Below are positions 1 through 10,170 of a stretch of 64,000 bases of DNA, piece after piece. The stretch's first letter is position 1, and every line of letters starts with the position of its first letter. Origin of the DNA: Sacculina carcini (taxonomy: Eukaryota; Arthropoda; Thecostraca; Sacculinidae); NCBI GenBank assembly GCA_916048095.2, contig OU696597.1:2677042-2741041 (forward strand), written 5' to 3'. The notes below the pieces were generated by a model. It had not been told where the DNA came from. It searched no databases and saw only the letters and a list, made by a program, of their open reading frames with translations. The translations under genes were made by a program, and so were the position numbers.

Positions 1-889
1 TATATCCAAAAAATGAAACCGAAACCAAATTTAAATCCTTATTTAACAAAAAGTCTAAAGGATTGTATACGTAAAAAACATAAACTTGAGAAACTATCAA
101 AAAAGTGGCCAATCACGTTCAAAGAAGAATACAAAAAATACAGAAACACCTTAACTCGAACACTGAGAGCAGCAAAAAATAAATTTTACAAAGATCAATT
201 GAAAGAATTTCAAGGAAATCCGAAACAACATTGGCGTATAATAAACACTATCCTAGGGAGAAACATAGTAGAGAAAAACGATCTTTGTGCGATAGGTGAT
301 ACTGATCTGGAGATTGCTAATAAGTTGAATGAACATTTTCTCACGGCTGGACTCTCTATCAATGACGTATCACGCAACAATAGCTATATGAAATACCTGA
401 ACGAACCGGCAAACACTTCGTTGTACTTATATCCAACTGATCCAATGGAAACAAGTGAATGTTTAAAAATCCTCAACAAAAATTCTGCAGGTTGTGATGA
501 CATTCCGCCGAGAATACTACGCGAAGTACGAGCGTTCATAAGTACTCCGTTATCTCACATTATAAATCTATCTTTCTCGACCGGTGTTTTTCCAGAAAAA
601 TATTAATAAAGAAAAATTAAAAATAGCCAAAGTAGTGCCCGTGTTTAAAACAGGAGATAAAAACAACATTAATAACTACCGACCAATCTCTCTATTACCG
701 GCAGTAAGCAAAATAATTGAAAAGTTAATCTCAAGAAGACTAAACAAATACCTAGATAAAAATAACTTATTACATGAAAATCAATTCGGATTCAGGCCCA
801 AACTTTCCACAGAAACTGCTATTCTAAAATTTACTTCAGAAATTTACAAAAAATTAGACGAAGGAGCTTTTGTAATAGGAATGTTCTTA
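1..889 (+). mobile_element. LINE (CR1/L2/Jockey-like), first part of ORF2, broken
   Basis: This is the linker and N-terminal reverse transcriptase region of a non-LTR retrotransposon; the endonuclease lies left of the window. One frame (13-606) carries the pre-RT region ending near NSAGCDDIPPRIL. A second frame (from about 590) carries YRPISLLP, then FGFRPKLSTETAI. The frame change near 600 is a frameshift, so the copy is dead. The RT stops at 889 where an LTR element has inserted, and the next residues of the domain resume at 5816. The clade call rests on remembered RT motifs and could be any CR1/L2/Jockey relative. Confidence 0.9.
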
Positions 890-1178
890 TTTAGCGTGGA
901 AAACACTAGGAATTGATGCGAGTTTAATATCACACGAGAGCGAGAAGACACGATGTGTGTGCTACGAGCGCGCCAGCAAGAAGGAGGAAAACGCGGGGTA
1001 TCGAGCACAGTGACAGTGTCACACAATATGCATGCCAAGATTTGTGGCATGATATTTACAATCAAACATGAGACACACATAAGAAGATATGATGAAATAA
1101 ACTATATGGTACACAGATAAAATAACAATGTAATAATCAAACACACGGCGCAGTCGCGAACGCGGCGCAGTCGCTACA
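890..1178 (-). repeat. 3' LTR of the CsRn1-like element
   Basis: A 289-bp direct repeat of 5527-5815. On the minus strand it begins TGTAGCGACTGCG. It carries an AATAAA-type sequence (antisense near 1096-1102 in the plus reading) and is preceded by a purine-rich tract. Confidence 0.95.
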
Positions 1179-1189
1179 CCACCTCCCCC

Positions 1190-4100
1190 CTATCTGTAGC
1201 GGGCCGGCAGTTGCACTGCGCGGCCGGAACGCGTGTAATGAACGACGGTGTCTCTGACTAGCGGTGGCGCCGGCGCTGTAGAGTCCGAGGCGTTCTGCGG
1301 CGTCGCAGGCGCCGAGTGGTCGATGGCGTCGGTGGATGTCGGTGACGGTGTCGCGACGTTCAGCTGCAGTGGGAGGTAGAAATTTCGTCCCCGACACGCG
1401 ACGCGCCGTTGCTGGTGGACGGGGCGTGACGGTATCCAGTGTACCACCGGGGCGTTGACGAACACCACCGTTTTTACGGTTGACGCCGTCGGACGGGTTC
1501 TCCGTAGAATGGACTTTGGCGCGTCTGACCCTGGACTCTCACAGTGTGTCGGTGGTCGGTTGATGTGTGGGGATTGCCCGTCTTCACCCGGCGTAAGTTC
1601 CAGGTGAGCCGGAATACAGCGGTCAATGCTCACGCGGGTTTGACGGGCGCCGCTTCGGATGGACAGCGTTTTCTCGTCGCGTTCGGCAACACTGAATGGT
1701 CCGCGGTAGACCGGCGACAGACCTGAGTGGCCGTCGGCACGAACAAAGACGTGCGTGCACGAACGAAGGGCGTGCGGCACGTGTGACTGGTGCTGTGTCT
1801 GGCGTGGCGGCGTCGGGCGAAGCTCATGCATGGCAGCTTTGAGTCGCTCACAAAACGTGATGGGTGACAATTCCGGTGCAGCGGAAGGTGTCACCAATTC
1901 ACCTGGCAAACGAAGCGGCTCGCCGTAAACCAGTTCCGCACTGGAGCACCCGATGTCGGTCTTGACGGCCGAGCGTATGCCGAGCAGCACCAGCGGGAGA
2001 CGGTCGGTCCAGTTGTTGTTGTTGCAGGTCGCGCGCAAACTGGCCTTGAGCTGCCGGTGGGCCCGCTCAACGAGGCCGTTCGCCTGAGGGTGGTACGCTG
2101 TGGTGCGCTTCTTCTTGACACCCAGAAGCGTCATCAATGAGGACCACAACCGCGACTCGAATTGCGGACCTTGATCGCTCACGATCGAGTCGGGCACCCC
2201 GAAACGTGCGATCCACTGTCGCAGCAACGCCTTCGCGACATCCTCGGCTGTGGTGCGAGCCAGCGGAATTGCTTCGATCCATCGCGTGTAGCGGTCGATG
2301 ACCGTCAGCATATGCGTGAACCCGTCTGAGGTCGGCAGGGGACCCACCAAGTCGATATGGAGGTCGGCGAATCGGCTGGATGGAGGGCGGAAGGCATGTG
2401 GTGCTGCACGCGTGTGTCGGTGTGTCTTGGCGCGTTGACACTGAAGGCATGTTCGAACCCAGCTCTGGACATCTTTTTTCAGTCCGCGCCACACGAACCG
2501 CTCGGCTACCATCTTCTGACTGGCGGCTACGCCCGGGTGTGCGAGGTCGTGGAGCAGGTTGAAGAACGGCCGCCGAAGTGCCGTCGGCAGCACTGGACGA
2601 CACCGGCCGGTCGAGTAGTCGCACCACAGACGACGCCCGCAGTCGAGCGGCACGTGCCTCAGCCTCAGGGAGTGATCCCCGTCAGCGGCCTGCACCAGCT
2701 GTAGCGTGTCGGCGTCCTCCTGTTGCGCGTCGGCCAGCGCTGAAAAATCGTCGAACGGCGGCGTCGGAGCGACCAGCATGCCGACGGTGCGCGAGAGGGC
2801 GTCGGCCACTGGGTTTTGCTCGCCGGGAACGTGTCTGATGTCCGACGTGAATTGTGACACGTAGTCCAGATGGCGCACCTCTCGTGGCGAGTACGTGTCG
2901 GCTCCCGAGCCGATGGCTGACGTGAGCGGCTTATGGTCGCTGAAAAGGGTGAAAGTTCGGCCCTCCAGCGTGTGGCGGAAGTGGCGCACGGCGCTGTACG
3001 CGGCCAACAGCTCCCTGCCGAACGTGCTGTAGCGCCTCTCGGTCGGTGTCAGTTGTCGCGAGTGGAAGCTCAGTGGCCTCCAGACTCCGTCGACGTACTG
3101 GTGCAGTACACCACCGACTCCTGTGGCGGACGCGTCTACCTGCACGCTCAGTGGGGCCCCGGTGACCGGGAAGGCCAGCTGCACGATGTCGGTGAGTGCT
3201 CGTTTGGCCCGGGAGAAAGCATCTCGGGCGTCCGGCGTCCATGTGACCGGCTTCTGTGAGCGCTTCGTCCTCGTGTCGATTAGCGCGTGTAGTGGGGCGA
3301 GCAGTTGGGATGCCTGCGGTATCAGCCGGTGGTAGAACGTTACCATCCCGATGAAACGGCGTAGCTGCGCCTGTGTGGCCGGCTCGGGGAAGCTCTGTAC
3401 CTCGGCCGCTTTCTTGGCCGTGGGCGCCACCCCGGCGTGAGACAGATGGTGTCCGAGGAAGTCTAGCTCCGACACGCCCACGACACATTTGCCGACGTTG
3501 AGCTGCACTCCGATGTCGTTGAGTCGCTGCAAAACAGCGCGCAGATGTCGCTCGTGCTCCTCCACCGACTTGCTGGCCACGAGTATGTCGTCTACATACG
3601 CAAAACAGCCGTCGACGCCCCGAAGTGCCTCGTCGAGGAAACGCTGGAACGTTTGTGCGGCAGACCGCAGGCCAAAGCACAGCCTGCGAAACTCAAAGAG
3701 GCCGAACGGCGTCACCACGGCGGTCTTCGGCACGTCCTCTTCTGCGACAGGTATGTGGTGATATGCGCGCACAATGTCGAGCCGCGAAAAAACGGTGGAG
3801 CCGGCGAGTTGGGCGACGCTGTCGTGCAGAAACGGCACCGGGTACCGGTCGGGTTTGGTGATGGCGTTGAGTGCGCGGTAGTCGCCGCACACTCGCAGAC
3901 CACCGTCCGCCTTGGGAACCACGTGAAGCGGGCTCGACCATGCGCTGGACGAGCGTCGGACGATGCCCAGCGATAGCAGTCTGTCAAACTCTCGCCGCAC
4001 TGCCGCGAGTTTTTCCGGTGCGAGGCGACGGACGCGGCCGTACACCGGCTGTCCCTGTGTCGGGATGCGGTGCACCGTGTTGTGTACCGGCGGCCGGTTG

Positions 4101-4672
4101 AAGTCGGGCTGTGCGGTGATCGTCGGGAACTCCTGCAGTACGTGCTCCCAGTTCATGGGGTTCACACTCATGATACCACACGCCGCCGCTATGGCCGGAT
4201 GTGGCGTCGAAAATGCGACAGACGAGCCGTCACTGAGCTGCCGCTGCGCCATGTCGATGGAGAGCCGGAAGTTGGCGAGGAAGTCGGCACCCAGGATGGC
4301 CGTCGGAGTGTCGGCGACGACGAAGCACCACTTGTACGTGACGGCCGACATGCCGGCGAGACGCAGTGTGGCGCGGTACGTTCCGTGAGCGGTGATCGGT
4401 CGACCGTCCGCCGCACGCAGCCGCGGTGTGCTGTCGGAGCTCTCCACGGCTGACTGTTGCAATCTGCTGCGCGGCCACACACTGACCTGGGCGCCGGTGT
4501 CCACCAACAGACTCTGGCCGGAGGTCAGGTCGGTGACGAACAACAGCGGCTGTGGTTGTGTCGCTGAGACGGGCGCTACTTGCCCCAGCGCGGATAGTTT
4601 AAAGTCGGCCGGAAGCTGCACGGCGCGCGGCAGTTGATGGCGTCGCGGCCGAACGCACGATGGTAATAGCAC
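1190..4672 (-). CDS. pol: pol (protease-RT-RNase H-integrase) of the CsRn1-like element
   Basis: An open frame of 1160 residues. In order it shows an aspartic protease (LLVDTGAQVSVWP, about residue 55), a reverse transcriptase with FAYVDDILVAS at about 357-367, an RNase H (VDASATGVGGVLHQ, about 510), an integrase with an H2C2 zinc region (LCQRAK box), and an integrase core with DLHIDLVGPLP, SDQGPQFES and NGLVERAHRQLK. The domain order RT-RNH-IN makes it Ty3/gypsy. Many antisense open frames across this GC-rich stretch are shadows. The frame reads as undamaged. Confidence 0.93.
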   Translation of the reverse strand: MLLPSCVRPRRHQLPRAVQLPADFKLSALGQVAPVSATQPQPLLFVTDLTSGQSLLVDTGAQVSVWPRSRLQQSAVESSDSTPRLRAADGRPITAHGTYRATLRLAGMSAVTYKWCFVVADTPTAILGADFLANFRLSIDMAQRQLSDGSSVAFSTPHPAIAAACGIMSVNPMNWEHVLQEFPTITAQPDFNRPPVHNTVHRIPTQGQPVYGRVRRLAPEKLAAVRREFDRLLSLGIVRRSSSAWSSPLHVVPKADGGLRVCGDYRALNAITKPDRYPVPFLHDSVAQLAGSTVFSRLDIVRAYHHIPVAEEDVPKTAVVTPFGLFEFRRLCFGLRSAAQTFQRFLDEALRGVDGCFAYVDDILVASKSVEEHERHLRAVLQRLNDIGVQLNVGKCVVGVSELDFLGHHLSHAGVAPTAKKAAEVQSFPEPATQAQLRRFIGMVTFYHRLIPQASQLLAPLHALIDTRTKRSQKPVTWTPDARDAFSRAKRALTDIVQLAFPVTGAPLSVQVDASATGVGGVLHQYVDGVWRPLSFHSRQLTPTERRYSTFGRELLAAYSAVRHFRHTLEGRTFTLFSDHKPLTSAIGSGADTYSPREVRHLDYVSQFTSDIRHVPGEQNPVADALSRTVGMLVAPTPPFDDFSALADAQQEDADTLQLVQAADGDHSLRLRHVPLDCGRRLWCDYSTGRCRPVLPTALRRPFFNLLHDLAHPGVAASQKMVAERFVWRGLKKDVQSWVRTCLQCQRAKTHRHTRAAPHAFRPPSSRFADLHIDLVGPLPTSDGFTHMLTVIDRYTRWIEAIPLARTTAEDVAKALLRQWIARFGVPDSIVSDQGPQFESRLWSSLMTLLGVKKKRTTAYHPQANGLVERAHRQLKASLRATCNNNNWTDRLPLVLLGIRSAVKTDIGCSSAELVYGEPLRLPGELVTPSAAPELSPITFCERLKAAMHELRPTPPRQTQHQSHVPHALRSCTHVFVRADGHSGLSPVYRGPFSVAERDEKTLSIRSGARQTRVSIDRCIPAHLELTPGEDGQSPHINRPPTHCESPGSDAPKSILRRTRPTASTVKTVVFVNAPVVHWIPSRPVHQQRRVACRGRNFYLPLQLNVATPSPTSTDAIDHSAPATPQNASDSTAPAPPLVRDTVVHYTRSGRAVQLPARYR

Positions 4673-5472
4673 ATACCGGCGTCGGCTTCGTCGGTGCGTG
4701 GCGGTGAGCGCGTTCTGGAGCGGCTGCGCTGTCGACGATACGCTCCTGGTGCCGGCTCTCGTGCGCGTGCCGTCGTCATCTCACGCACAGCTGCGGTCAG
4801 CTCTGTAACGGCGGCGAGCAGCTGCTGCACAGCCGGATCCGCTCTGGCACTGCCGCGGGCTGCCTCGTGCGTCGACTGCACCGCCGCTAAGGACACCAGC
4901 GGCTGGTCGGCGCGTGTGGCGTCCATGAAGCGGTCGGCGGCGGCCGCCAGCTCGCTGAGTGACGTCGTGTCCGGCAGCAAAGAGATTGCCGCCTTGACGT
5001 TGTTGGGCAGCCGCTGTAGAAACAGGGTTCGAAGTAGCCCGGTGTCGACAGAAGAGCTACCGGCCCCTTCGAGCTCCCCTCGCATGCGGCGGAGCAGCTG
5101 CGACGGATTCTGGTCGCCCAGATGCTGGTGCCGCAGCATGGCGTCCAGCCGGGCCGCTCGTGACTGCGCCATGCGCGTCGTCAGCTTCTCGCACAAAAGT
5201 TGAAAATTCGGCGGCCCCCTGATGACGTCTTTCAGCTCTGTGGCCACATCCATCGGCAGATTGGCCACTAAGAACTGGAACTGCCTGACGGGTGAAGTGA
5301 TTCCCGAAACGGCAAACGCGCAGCTCACCTGTGTGAGCCAGAGTTCTGGCTCCTCGGGCGAGAAAGGCGGCAGCCGGAATGATGTGGCAGGTCGGCCGTT
5401 GTCGCCTTCATCTTCGCGTTGCACTGGCTCGCCGTCTGTTAAGTGCGGGAAAGCGGCGGTGTCGTTGGGCAT
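4576..5472 (-). CDS. gag: gag of the CsRn1-like element
   Basis: A 298-residue open frame beginning just inside the 5' LTR. The first 190 residues form a capsid-like region (LWLTQVSCAFAV, then FLQRLPNNVKAAISLL). An Arg/Ser-rich tail follows, and near residue 270 comes a CX2HX9CX3C zinc motif. That CHCC spacing, unlike the usual CCHC knuckle, is what I remember as characteristic of the CsRn1 lineage. It overlaps the start of pol by about 97 nt in another frame, which fits the frameshift read-through known for such elements. Confidence 0.88.
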   Translation of the reverse strand: MPNDTAAFPHLTDGEPVQREDEGDNGRPATSFRLPPFSPEEPELWLTQVSCAFAVSGITSPVRQFQFLVANLPMDVATELKDVIRGPPNFQLLCEKLTTRMAQSRAARLDAMLRHQHLGDQNPSQLLRRMRGELEGAGSSSVDTGLLRTLFLQRLPNNVKAAISLLPDTTSLSELAAAADRFMDATRADQPLVSLAAVQSTHEAARGSARADPAVQQLLAAVTELTAAVREMTTARAREPAPGAYRRQRSRSRTRSPPRTDEADAGMCYYHRAFGRDAINCRAPCSFRPTLNYPRWGK

Positions 5473-5526
5473 GACTCACGAAATCAAAAAACAAAAACTA
5501 AAACAAAATCACGTCGGGGTCACCAG

Positions 5527-5815
5527 TTTAGCGTGGAAAACACTAGGAATTGATGCGAGTTTAATATCACACGAGAGCGAGAAGACACGATGTGTGTGCT
5601 ACGAGCGCGCCAGCAAGAAGGAGGAAAACGCGGGGTATCGAGCACAGTGACAGTGTCACACAATATGCATGCCAAGATTTGTGGCATGATATTTACAATC
5701 AAACATGAGACACACATAAGAAGATATGATGAAATAAACTATATGGTACACAGATAAAATAACAATGTAATAATCAAACACACGGCGCAGTCGCGAACGC
5801 GGCGCAGTCGCTACA
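5527..5815 (-). repeat. 5' LTR of the CsRn1-like element
   Basis: A 289-bp copy of 890-1178, read as identical by eye. It is followed inward, one base away, by the primer binding site, and outward by the target duplicate CTTA. Confidence 0.95.
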
Positions 5816-7557
5816 CTTAGACCTCTCTAAAGCGTTTGATTCATTAGATCATGAGATATTAATGAAAAAACTTGAAAACATTGGAATTAGGGGACTTTGT
5901 TTAAAGCTATTTAAGAGCTACCTGGAAAACAGATTACAAACAGTATTTTATAATAACCGATACTCTACAAAAAAATATTTAAACAAAGGTGTACCCCAGG
6001 GGTCGATTCTGGGGCCCATTCTTTTTCTTATATATGTGAATGACCTTTCTAACTCTAGCAAAAAACTAAGCTTCACCCTTTATGCAGATGATACAAATGC
6101 AATTTTGGCTAATAATAATATTGAGGATTTACATAGAGAAATTCAAGAAGAATTAAAGCAGGTACATGAATGGATATTACATAATCACTTGAAACTAAAT
6201 ACCAAAAAATCTAACTTTATATTGTTCCAAAACAGGTCAAGACAGCACACGTTTCCGACTGTTTATCTAAACGATCAAAAAATGGATAGAGTTGGAAAAA
6301 CAAAATTCCTCGGCGTTATTATCGACGAAAATATAAATTGGAAAGACCATATTGAGCATGTATTTGGCAAAATTTCCAAAATTTGTGGTGTTTTATATAA
6401 AGTAAGATACCAGTTAACGACAGAAGCCTTAATTAGTATCTACTATACTCTTATATATCCTCATCTAATATATTGTAGCGCTAATTGGTCTTGCACATGG
6501 CCTTCCTTCCTTCTTAGAATCAAACTTATCCAAAACAGAGTTTTACGATGCATTGCTCACAAAAATAAATTCGGATCTATCAGCGATATTTACCAAAATT
6601 AAAAAATTCAACAATTCCACACAATTCGAAACAAATTCTTGATCTTACTAATCAGTAAAAATCTCAAATGCAAAAACCGTAAACACAACATATTCACTCG
6701 GGAAAGCACTGTAATTAGTACACGAAGTAGTTATAATTTAACTCCACCAAGATTTCGAACAATGTTATTCAAGTACAGTATTCTGTATTACGGGCCTCAG
6801 TTGTGGAATGGTTTGCCGATGTCTGTGAAGGAATTGTTATATATTGAGAGCGACGTGGAGAAAATAAAACAAGCTATAAATGCCTATTATAAAAATTTAC
6901 CCACTTAACTCAGGTCAAAAGTTGTATGATGTAGTTTTGTTTTGCTATCAATTGTTACGTATTCGTGAATTTATGAATAAATATGAATCTGGGAAAGAGA
7001 ATAGATATGTATGAATGTGTTTATGCATGAGGTATTGGTATGTTGTGTGTATATCTGTGTCTTTATGTGTTTGCTTCCAAAATATTTGTCTGTTTGCGCA
7101 TTGTGTGTATGTGTGGGTATGTGTATCAAATGTGCGTATGTAATTGAATACGTGTTAGGTGTTGTATGGTCATATGTACGGAGACGAGTATGGGAGTTGT
7201 ATACGCGTGCACTTTGTTTGCATATAGCCGTATTTTTGCGTATTGTTTCATGTGTATATGTGTATGAGAATATGTGTACGAATATGTATGGTAGACTGTG
7301 GTAGGTATGGTTATATGTTTGTTGTGTATCATTGTATATGAATAGTGTTTATATGTGATCGCGCGCGCATGAGTGTGCATGTATGTACTTGTGTATAAAT
7401 AACCTGGTTTGATAAAATTATTTCCACCTGTACAAGTGAAATGTAAGCCTGTCTATGAGCATTAGCTCGACGGTTCTTTTGCCAATTGTGATATTTATTG
7501 TTTGAACATTGTATATTTGTGTGTGGCAATACATGGTTAAATACAAATACAAAATAC
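5816..7557 (+). mobile_element. LINE, second part of ORF2 and 3' end, broken
   Basis: This continues the LINE interrupted at 889. It starts with RT block DLSKAFDSLDHEIL, then GVPQGSILGPILFLIYVNDL and LYADDTNAIL (about 5985-6100), then the thumb and C-terminal region in a second frame after a frameshift near 6600. The C-terminal frame (6639-6908) ends with GPQLWNGLPMSVKELL. A GT-rich 3' UTR (6909-7535) and a short AAATAC-type tail (about 7537-7557) close the element. Two frameshifts in all, plus the LTR insertion, make it a dead copy. Confidence 0.9.
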
Positions 7558-7582
7558 AGAGGATCTCTTTTATATATATAGA
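7558..7582 (-). mobile_element. Helitron family 1, 5'-end scrap
   Basis: On the minus strand this reads TCTATATATATAAAAGAG followed by ATCCTCTG. That is the same tip as the Helitron ending at 22926 and the fragment at 17518. The LINE tail abuts it directly, which suggests the LINE landed inside a Helitron copy. Confidence 0.5.
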
Positions 7583-8079
7583 TATATGCTTAACAAAACA
7601 GGTAACGAATACAGATCACAACATTATTTCTACACTCAAAGTCAAACAGGTTTCATAGTTTCGTTCTGCAAAAACGCATAATCAAGATGAATTTGCAAGA
7701 ATATATAGCTTTCCAAGCAATTGAGGGCAATTAATGATTGGAGCCAGTTGCCAAATGGAACCTTCAACCAGACGACAACACAGATGTTCAAACAGAAATA
7801 TGATATCTAGAAAGTAGCAGCCACGAGTATTTGAGACTCATTTCTGCTGACACAACGAAGTACAAAACGAAGACACGAAACAAAATACTCATATACAAGC
7901 AAGCTCATATACATATACAAACATGCATGTACTCTACACATACATCCACATACTCGTATACATAGCAAGCTCTTAGTGAAAAACTTGCTTATACACAATA
8001 ACGAGTATGGTTATACATGCTATCGAGAACAGGAATAGTTACATCAAACTGTATAATTGTGTGTGTGTGTGTGTGTCAG
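7583..8079. other. No gene seen; intron or upstream DNA of PRDM9-like copy 1
   Basis: AT-rich sequence with no recognisable exon. A (GT)n run at about 8058-8076 ends right at the acceptor of the next exon. No KRAB-type exon could be found here, so the N-terminus of copy 1 is either left of the window or lost. Confidence 0.5.
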
Positions 8080-8156
8080 TTTGTGATGAATGTGATCGTG
8101 AATGGGAGGGTGATTGTCCTGTACACGGCCCGCTCGAGGTTGTTGACGACACCAAG
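8080..8156 (+). CDS. PRDM9-like copy 1, zinc-knuckle exon
   Basis: A 77-nt exon between a GTGTGTCAG acceptor and a GTACGT donor. It encodes CDECDREWEGDCPVHGPLEV, which aligns with the CxxC...CxxHGP zinc knuckle that precedes the PR/SET domain of PRDM9 and PRDM11 (human PRDM9 has CEMCQNFF and CAAHGPP here). The exon carries two leading bases of a split codon and ends in phase 0, matching the next exon at 10080. In the family this knuckle packs beside the SET domain. The match is by eye. The conserved Cys/His spacing and the fitting phases make it strong for so short a piece. Confidence 0.82.
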
Positions 8157-9746
8157 GTACGTATTCACCGAGCTGTGCACAATATTGCCAACTAACTATT
8201 TGTCCAGTCTTCCATTTTTAGTGCTGAATTCGTCCACATATTCATGCTTGTCGCATCATGTTCGGTGTTTTTTCATGTTTTGGTAGTTTTCTGATATATG
8301 GTTCATGTTGTGTGTGAGGGTGTACGAGCGCAATAACACCAGATACGTATATGTTATTGAGTGACCTGTCAAGGTCACAGGCACTTGTGTGTGCGTTCAT
8401 GTATGTGTGCGTGCTAGTCAGTGTGATTCGTGTTGCGGGCCTGTGAAGTCATAGTGTGATCGTATTGTGCGGTAGTTGTGTGTGTGCATATACTATAATT
8501 GTGTTTTGAAAGGGCGTTTTGATTGTGCTGAGTAAAACATAACAGTTCACAATTAACCAATTTGCCGATTCCGAAACGTCAGCTTCAAGTTTTAAGGACA
8601 ATGAATTTGCCTTATTAGTGTTAAAATATAGCACCTACTTCATTTCGCGTGTTGTATACAAATATACTCTTCGTACTGTCCGATATAGTCCTATGGCTGA
8701 TATTGCGTCTTATGATCCGATGCACTTCATAGACCGTAAACCACTATATACTGATATGAGCATTGACAACATATTAGTATTTCGAGTCATTGATCAGCCA
8801 GACAATATCTTCTCGTGACAAAAGAGGTTTCGAATTGACTATAATTCATAGAAGTTTGTCAATCATGAACACTATGTCTACATTGTTCAGTTTTTACTCC
8901 TTTTTGCAACGTACAATTACGCGCAGGTGCAGCGCTTTACAGGCGCGTATGCTATCGCCTAGCCCGTCATTCATGAAGACCGCCATATAAGTTATATATT
9001 TACATGCCGTGCCTATTTACACCAACAAGGTGCACAGAGCTGAGGGATGTGCTGCGCCGCGTAGGTACTCACGACGAACGACTAGGGACGACTGCCTTCA
9101 GCCGTGTGTCCACTGTACCTGTGTGTTGACCGCACGGCCCTCGTGACAATAACAACTGCGAGAGAGCAGGCCCGTGAGCAGGACTGATAGGGTGTGTGCA
9201 CACAGAGCGAATAACGGTACAGTGGGCACGGCGATACAGGCACTGCGAATGAAGTAGAGTGTGAGAGCAGAAGGGTGTGAGGTGCACGGACAAACATGGT
9301 GTGTGTGTGAGAGAGCGAGAGGAGAAATACACACGGTTACTCTCGACCGGAAACATGATTAAAATGACAAATAATAAATTGACAATAACACGTAAATACA
9401 AGCCTAGCATATAATGACGACAATGCAGCCAACGTGGCCCGCTACACAGGATTTGAAGAACAACGACGAATGGTGGATATTTTCTTTTTCACTGCCCTGT
9501 TATGTATATTATCTATTCGAGACGACCTAGAATTTCCCTTGAACATCAAGTGATTCACTGGGTACTATAATATATTTTCTCTTCTAGTGTTAGTCTCTTC
9601 AGTTTGAAATCTAATGTTGCTTCAATATCTTGATTTCCGGGAAATAGACACAATTTTTTCCTGTTATGACAGGAATCGGCGATAAAATAGGATAATATGA
9701 AATATAATAGCGAATTTGCCAACTTGCCAATATGAATTGTGTAGGA
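8157..9746. other. Intron of PRDM9-like copy 1, no gene seen
   Basis: AT-rich with GT-rich patches around 8300-8480. Short open frames here have no recognisable domain and are not called. Confidence 0.4.
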
Positions 9747-10035
9747 CAGTGGTTCCCAATCTTTTTGGGAATAGGCCGCGTACCACCTGGTTCCAGAGAA
9801 TCTCAATTCGGTCACATTATCTACATAATTGTACAAGTAGAACACTCCAATTAACTGACAGAAACAACTCAATGTGAGGACTGTATTTGCTTCTTCTCCG
9901 CCAGCTGGTCAATGAGGGACATTACTTTGCTCACAGCTTATCAGAAAATATGCCCTGGTGCTATTGTTCATCACCCTGAAAGTGTTCGCGTTTTACTTGG
10001 AAGGTCTTCGCGTACCATTAGTGTTACACGTATCA
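9747..10035 (+). mobile_element. hAT-like MITE, 3' end eroded
   Basis: It begins CAGTGGTTCCCAA, a hAT-type tip, and aligns along its length with the complete copy at 50063-50350 (shared stretches include CAGCTGGTCAATGAG and GAAAGTGTTCG). The far tip has been lost just before the next PRDM9-like exon. It has no coding capacity. Confidence 0.75.
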
Positions 10036-10079
10036 CAGGATCCACGTACTACGCCTATCTTCATGTATATTGATGACAG

Positions 10080-10170
10080 GTGGAGCTTGGCAGTAGTGGT
10101 GACCGCTGTGATCTCACCAGGCCCTCATTCATCAGCATCGACCGGTCAAACATCGAACACGCCGGTAAAG
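10080..10170 (+). CDS. PRDM9-like copy 1, start of PR/SET domain
   Basis: A 91-nt exon after the acceptor ATGACAG and before the donor GTGGGT. It opens in phase 0, as required by the preceding exon, and translates to VELGSSGDRCDLTRPSFISI then DRSNIEHAGKG. This aligns with the human PRDM9 stretch ending LRIGPSGIPQAGLG, the first strand and loop of the SET domain. It leaves one base that completes a Gly codon with the exon at 10350. The residue match is modest on its own. Its support is the exact phase continuity and the position between two stronger exons. Confidence 0.75.

Larger units (their letters stand above)
890..5815 (-). mobile_element. Ty3/gypsy LTR retrotransposon, CsRn1-like, looks whole
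   Basis: Two 289-bp LTRs (890-1178 and 5527-5815) read as identical by eye and are flanked by the 4-bp target duplication CTTA (886-889 and 5816-5819). Reading on the minus strand, the 5' LTR is followed by a 17-nt primer binding site (5509-5525) that resembles the complement of a tRNA-Trp 3' end, then gag and pol. A purine-rich tract (about 1179-1192) precedes the 3' LTR. The element sits inside the RT gene of a LINE. No obvious break is seen, and identical LTRs imply a very recent insertion. Its interior is far more GC-rich than the surrounding AT-rich DNA. Confidence 0.95.

Noticed and set aside
1544-4637. Many open frames on the plus strand and in other minus frames
   Set aside because: Shadows of the GC-rich pol frame; no domains, and stop codons are rare in such composition.
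8618-8990. Two overlapping frames in the copy 1 intron as missing exons
   Set aside because: No match to KRAB, SSXRD or SET motifs, and no suitable splice sites around them.
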